Below, one piece after another: positions 60,251-64,000 of a stretch of 64,000 bases of DNA. The notes under the pieces are model-generated. The model was not told the origin of the DNA and made no database searches. It saw nothing but the letters and a program-made list of their open reading frames with translations. The stretch covers positions 490,501 through 554,500 of the forward strand of contig JAINUG010000192.1 of the NCBI GenBank assembly GCA_029706075.1. Direction: 5' to 3'. This DNA comes from Aldrovandia affinis. Taxonomy: Eukaryota; Chordata; Actinopteri; Notacanthiformes; Halosauridae. Each line of letters opens with the position of its first letter. Within the stretch, counting starts at the first letter, position 1. The position numbers were made by a program, and so were the translations under genes.

Positions 60251-61250
60251 AGTGCGTGCACTGACCGGACCGGTCATATCAATGAGAGTGGTAGAGACGG
60301 CTGTAGGTGCAGTTGGCTGCTCTAGAGGTTAGTAGAGCAATAATCCCCTTTTCAAACTTTTGAAAATGAAATGCAATTAGTTTTACGAACTTATTGCGTT
60401 TAAGAAATATCTAGTTTGCTTTGCAAGATAGTTGGCTAGCTACCAGCTAGTTAGCTAAAGTTAGCATCCCTCAATCCGGTTGTTTAGCTAGCTCAGCTGT
60501 CTGTCACGAGTTGACTTTTGATTGCAGAGCTGATAGTTACCACCATCACTATCACAGGTTATAGTTGGCAAAAGACTGAATTCCTTTTGATATCTCCTGG
60601 TGACAGGCATACAGACAGGGCAAGACGAGGTAGGTTAGCTAGCTAAGCTAGCTATCTAAGTGAGATTTGTGACGTGCTCTGACAGAATCAGTCGAAGTTG
60701 CAATGGCTGATTTGCATAGAAATACGATTTCATTTCACCACGTAGTTTTTTGTCTGTTTTGGGTTTTTCTCAGACTTTCAGACTGACCGAGAATCATATA
60801 ATGAAATAGTATGTGTGTCATGTTCTACAAGAACTGCATCTTTTATTTGTGGTTTTGCCCCCTCTAGTGGACGCTAAAGTAATTGCTTTTGTTAAGTTTC
60901 ATTGCTAGTTGTAATACACGTGAGTTTGTATGCATGCGGTCACGTTCCGGCTCCGCAGTTATTTTCTTCACTTCTTTGTCCAATAGTGCCTTGGAAAGTA
61001 TCGCTTGTAAGTACCTTGTTTAGAAAAGTATCCAAATGTATTTTATGCATTTGGAAATGTGAAGTAATTTGGTAAACCTTAGTTTTTCCTATGCAAAACT
61101 TCGTTTATGCTAAGCTAATGCTACCTTACGTTTTTTCCCTGTGTATTGCTAGGATAACGTGCTAGCTTCACTGCTGCTATTGATTGTTCAGAGTAGCTTC
61201 ATGCTAGCTTTAGAAACGAACTCTGGCACTGTTTCTGTTAATATTCCTGA

Positions 61251-61913
61251 GAATAAATTAACTATTTTGATGAACGATATCTTGTAAAATGGCGCAACTT
61301 GCCTAAGCCGCGCCCAGACCCAACGGGAGAATATGCGCTAGATAGAAATGTGCAACTTGCATGGAGATTCTACTTCACTTTAACATTTGCTTGTATTTAT
61401 TTGCAGAGAAACGATGACTGATTTACAGCAGCAGCAGCAGTTGGAAGAGGAATTGAAATCAGCAGACCTGCTCCTTGAAGAATTGGAAGAGCAGGTTACC
61501 AGCCAGATAGTGTGCCAGGCCTCATTACGTAATAGAACCAATGCAAGGTAATAATATTTCCTCCAAAGGCTTTGTCTAGTTCAGTTTAGTCACCCACTTA
61601 AATCAGCATTTTGGACTATAATTGCTGTAGGATATTTGTAGCCACTTAAAAGAATAAATTAACTGTTTTGATGAATGATATCTTGTAAAATGGCGCAATT
61701 TGCCTAAGCTGCGCCCAGACCCAACGGGAGAATATGCGCTAGATAGAAACGTGCAACTTGCGTGGAGGTTCTACTTCACTTTAACATTTGTTTGTACAGT
61801 ATTTACTTGCAGAGAAACGATGACTGATTTACAGCAGCAGCAGCATTTGGAAGAGTTATTGAAATCAGCAGACCGGCTGGGAAGAGCAGGTACCAGCCAG
61901 ATAGTGTGCCAGG
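61251..61913 (+). repeat. Tandem duplication of the first exon and its upstream flank
   Basis: Copy A (61251-61520) and copy B (61652-61913) share about 265 bp, including GAATAAATTAACT, AAAATGGCGCAA, the acceptor TTTGCAG/CTTGCAGAGAAACGATGACT and the CAG run. Copy B has lost about a dozen bases inside the exon, so its frame reads SADRLGRAGTSQ instead of the leucine heptads. Confidence 0.9.
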
Positions 61914-63021
61914 TCTCTATGTTAAAGCAATACATTTTACTCATGTCAAAGCAATAAATATATTCATCCCTCTACAGCAGTTGGAAGAGGAGTTCAAAGA
62001 TGCAGACCGGTTGCTTGAGGAATTGAAGGGTCAGGTTAGTTACAGCTGAGTTGTTAATTTGATTTGATGGGTATATTTGTGTTATTAAAGAGGTGGCGAC
62101 ATCAAAAACGGACTTTTCCAGTTGAAAATCAGTGTTATTAGTTTGAATATTATCAAGGAGAAATATTTTAGTCCAAAAATTTAATTTTTGGTCATATGTG
62201 TGATATTTGGTTCTTAGTCTTGACTCACCATAGTGGCCACTTCTGGATTACAATAATGTCATTGCACCCCCTGGTTTCCATGTTTGGTAAATATTTGTAA
62301 ATATGAGTGATTTACGATTGATACTTTATCCATTGAATGCAAGGCATGACTTGAATTTGGCACCAGACGCTACTGGCCAATCATGTAATGGCACGCCCTC
62401 CTTACCGCATCATATGAATCTCCAATGTTACAGAAAGATGCTCAGAAAAGGCATGTCACCCTCTCTTTAACATGCAGTGATGATTAGTGTCATGCTTGTT
62501 ACCAGCGATAGCGATACTCTATGTTAAAGCAATACATTGTAATCAAAGCATACACACTGCTGCCTTTTGTTTGTCATACACCCAGCAGGACATCAAGACC
62601 ACCAAATCCGTCCCTCTACCTCCAGAAATGACTGTGCGCTGGAGGAAAAGGGATGTAAATGGAGATGTTGTTGCCCAATGGCCAAGCTCCTCTAAAGCTT
62701 CTAAAAGGACAAAAAAGGGTCAACTAGGTTAGTGTTTAGAGATGTTGCATTGAAAAGTACTAGTATGGTTTGGTGCAAAGACAACAGGCGGAGCTGAGAT
62801 CATTTCAGCATGGGGTGAAACAGAAGTACCTGTCCATCTTAACGTCAGCAGATTTCAGTGAGCCTGACAACGAGGAGGAGCTACATGACAGCAGTGAGGC
62901 TGAGATCAATTTGGATGAAGAGGAATTTACCCCCATTTACAATAAATTGAAACTTTTGATTTTGAATCACGTCTCTGTCTTCCTTACATTTAAAGAACCT
63001 AAGAGAACCCATATCTTGTAA
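61407..63021 (+). CDS. Unrecognised small coiled-coil / acidic protein gene, tentative
   Basis: Plus strand, transcribed away from CFTR. I do not recognise the family. Visible exon-like blocks are 61407-61494 (ATG at 61414; MTDLQQQQQLEEELKSADLL..), 61978-62034 (QLEEEFKDADRLLEELKGQ), 62589-62727 (DIKTTKSVPLPPEMTVRWRK..) and 62788-63021 (AELRSFQHGVKQKYLSILTS, then the acidic SEPDNEEELHDSSEAEINL). The first two are phase 0 with CAG|GT donors and end in the same LLEEL.xQ pattern, a heptad-like coiled coil. The third and fourth blocks are only about 60 bp apart and not in simple phase, so there may be a very small intron, a frameshift or decay. A possible 5' UTR exon ends at ~60630 (GACGAG|GTAGGT). 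Confidence 0.4.
61414..61494 (+). CDS. First coding exon of the unrecognised gene (copy A)
   Basis: 27 codons from ATG, in a region preceded by TTTGCAG|AGAAACG. Four or five consecutive CAG codons (Gln) start the protein, then LEEELKSADLLLEELEEQ. Donor CAG|GTTACC; a second donor GCAAG|GTAATA at 61548 would add VTSQIVCQASLRNRTNA. Confidence 0.5.
61820..61957 (+). pseudogene. Copy B of the first exon, altered frame
   Basis: Starts ATGACTGATTTACAGCAG like copy A and encodes MTDLQQQQHLEELLKSADRL, then diverges after the internal deletion and stops after ..LLMSKQ. It could be an alternative first exon or a decayed duplicate. Confidence 0.5.
61978..62034 (+). CDS. Second coding block of the unrecognised gene
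   Basis: 19 codons, QLEEEFKDADRLLEELKGQ, between CTCTACAG and GTTAGT, phase 0 at both ends. It is a diverged relative of the exon A sequence, suggesting an older internal exon duplication. Confidence 0.5.
62589..62727 (+). CDS. Third coding block of the unrecognised gene
   Basis: After CACCCAGCAG: DIKTTKSVPLPPEMTVRWRK, RDVNGDVVAQWPSSSKASKR and TKKGQL, a basic segment. Donor candidates are at 62719 and 62728; if unspliced, the frame stops at TAG 62730-62732. Confidence 0.4.
62788..63021 (+). CDS. Fourth coding block of the unrecognised gene, with stop
   Basis: AELRSFQHGVKQKYLSILTS, then the acidic stretch ADFSEPDNEEELHDSSEAEI and ..DEEEF, ending at TAA 63019-63021. It follows an ACAACAG acceptor-like site. 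The phase with the previous block does not match any donor I can see. Confidence 0.35.
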   Translation, partial: AELRSFQHGVKQKYLSILTSADFSEPDNEEELHDSSEAEINLDEEEFTPIYNKLKLLILNHVSVFLTFKEPKRTHIL

Positions 63022-63640
63022 CTTTAAGGTGTTTGAACTGGGAGCAGGGCTTTGAGCAAAGGGTCAGCCAGGGTTGAGTATGGGAGCAAGGAGCAGGGTT
63101 GGATGGTAGCAAGCTCATGGGTATGGTTGTATTCTCATAATTTCAACAATAGAAACTAACCCATCATAGAGGACCTTATCAAGAACTGGTATGCACTTTG
63201 CTTGCACTGCGCTTCCCTCTAGTTATTGTTGATCCAGTTCTTCACTGTAAAACATAAATCATAGCCCATCAATATATGTGTGTGTGGGGTGGGGGTTTAG
63301 TGGTCCACAGACACCATTTGTCTATGAAATTGAGTGGATTCCCTCTATCAATCCACACTTTCAAAATAATAACCGGGTCACTGTTTTGACTGAGTGTAGC
63401 TTTTAGGGCCCATACAAGCAGAAGTGGTGAAGGACCTTTACCATCATCAAAGGACCACAATGGAAACAAACAGCTTTATTATGTGTATCCTTGATAGTTT
63501 TTTGGTGATGTGTATGAGAAGCTTTCTTGAGATGCATGATTTTTTAATTACGGAATAAAATCAATCAAAGAGACTCCGCTATTAATACTGCTGACAGCCC
63601 CAGTAACACCCACTACATGATATATACCATTTAAAATTTA
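63022..63640. other. 3' of the unrecognised gene, nothing seen
   Basis: AT-rich DNA; AATAAA occurs on the plus strand at about 63554-63559, which could serve as a poly(A) signal for the gene above. Confidence 0.4.
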
Positions 63641-63810
63641 TTTCAGATTTTTCCCTGTTTTTTCCCCATTTGGTAGCCAATTACACGCAGACATATTGTC
63701 CAATTCCCATGTAGCTGGATCTGTCGCACACCCCCACTGGACCGAACGTCAGAAAGGAGGAAGCCATACACACGTGTCTCCTCCAAGGCACGTGATGACA
63801 AGCCCTCGCT
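63641..63810 (-). mobile_element. SINE fragment, minus strand
   Basis: TTTTTCCCTGTTTTTTCCCC ATTTGGTAGCCAATTACAC is the reversed tail of the 55140 SINE family. The head is diverged or missing. Confidence 0.55.
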
Positions 63811-64000
63811 ATTTTTAGCCTAGCGTATAAGCCTATTGACGCATAGTCAATGGTGGACTTTGCGATTAAGAATATTATTAATTATGACCCAAATATACCG
63901 CTTGCCTATGCAAAGATGTAAGTGAGCCAATTAGTGAAAAGGCATGGTAATATAAAAAAAATGTCACCATAAAAGTCACTACATTGCAGTGTAAACTATC

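Overview
The window is genomic DNA of a ray-finned fish, most probably a teleost. Two multi-exon vertebrate genes are recognisable, introns are GT-AG with vertebrate exon phases, and the intergenic DNA is full of fish-type SINEs, LINE and Tc1-like remnants, microsatellites and minisatellites. I cannot name the species.

Layout. (1) 215-2016, minus strand: complete three-exon caveolin-2 gene (CAV2, 162 aa). (2) 2.0-27.2 kb: about 25 kb in which I see no convincing host gene. It holds at least eleven tandem-repeat arrays, a non-autonomous terminal-inverted-repeat (TIR) element (16.3-17.0 kb), a decayed LINE (18.2-20.2 kb), tRNA-derived SINEs (24.7-25.2 kb) and a broken Tc1-like transposon (26.3-26.8 kb). 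(3) 27898-53093, minus strand: the complete CFTR chloride channel gene. All 27 coding exons were located, with boundaries and phases matching human CFTR. They join to 4368 nt, a 1455-aa protein ending in the PDZ ligand DTRL. The gene is 25 kb long, against about 190 kb in human. (4) 53.1-64.0 kb: CFTR promoter-proximal DNA with CCAAT and CRE-like boxes, more SINEs, an exon-like minus-strand segment with an anillin-like motif near 58.7 kb, and an unrecognised plus-strand coiled-coil gene at 61.4-63.0 kb whose first coding exon is tandemly duplicated.

The most unusual signal is inside CFTR. Tandem repeats begin at, or within about 40 bp of, many splice junctions (exons 3, 4, 6, 11, 14, 21, 22, 24 and 25), and several contain copies of the junction itself. 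Exon 22 and its donor are copied twice at a 49-bp period. The exon 6 acceptor is repeated as a 14-bp direct repeat at the far end of a 1.2-kb array. The expected exon 25 acceptor AG is absent: a (GT)n tract runs straight into the first codon. The last point predicts either a rare TG acceptor, a 15-residue Val/Cys-rich insertion in NBD2, a damaged allele or an assembly error.

CFTR and CAV2 are both on human 7q31, but there CAV2 lies far upstream of CFTR. Here CAV2 lies about 26 kb downstream of the CFTR stop in the same orientation, so the local order is rearranged.
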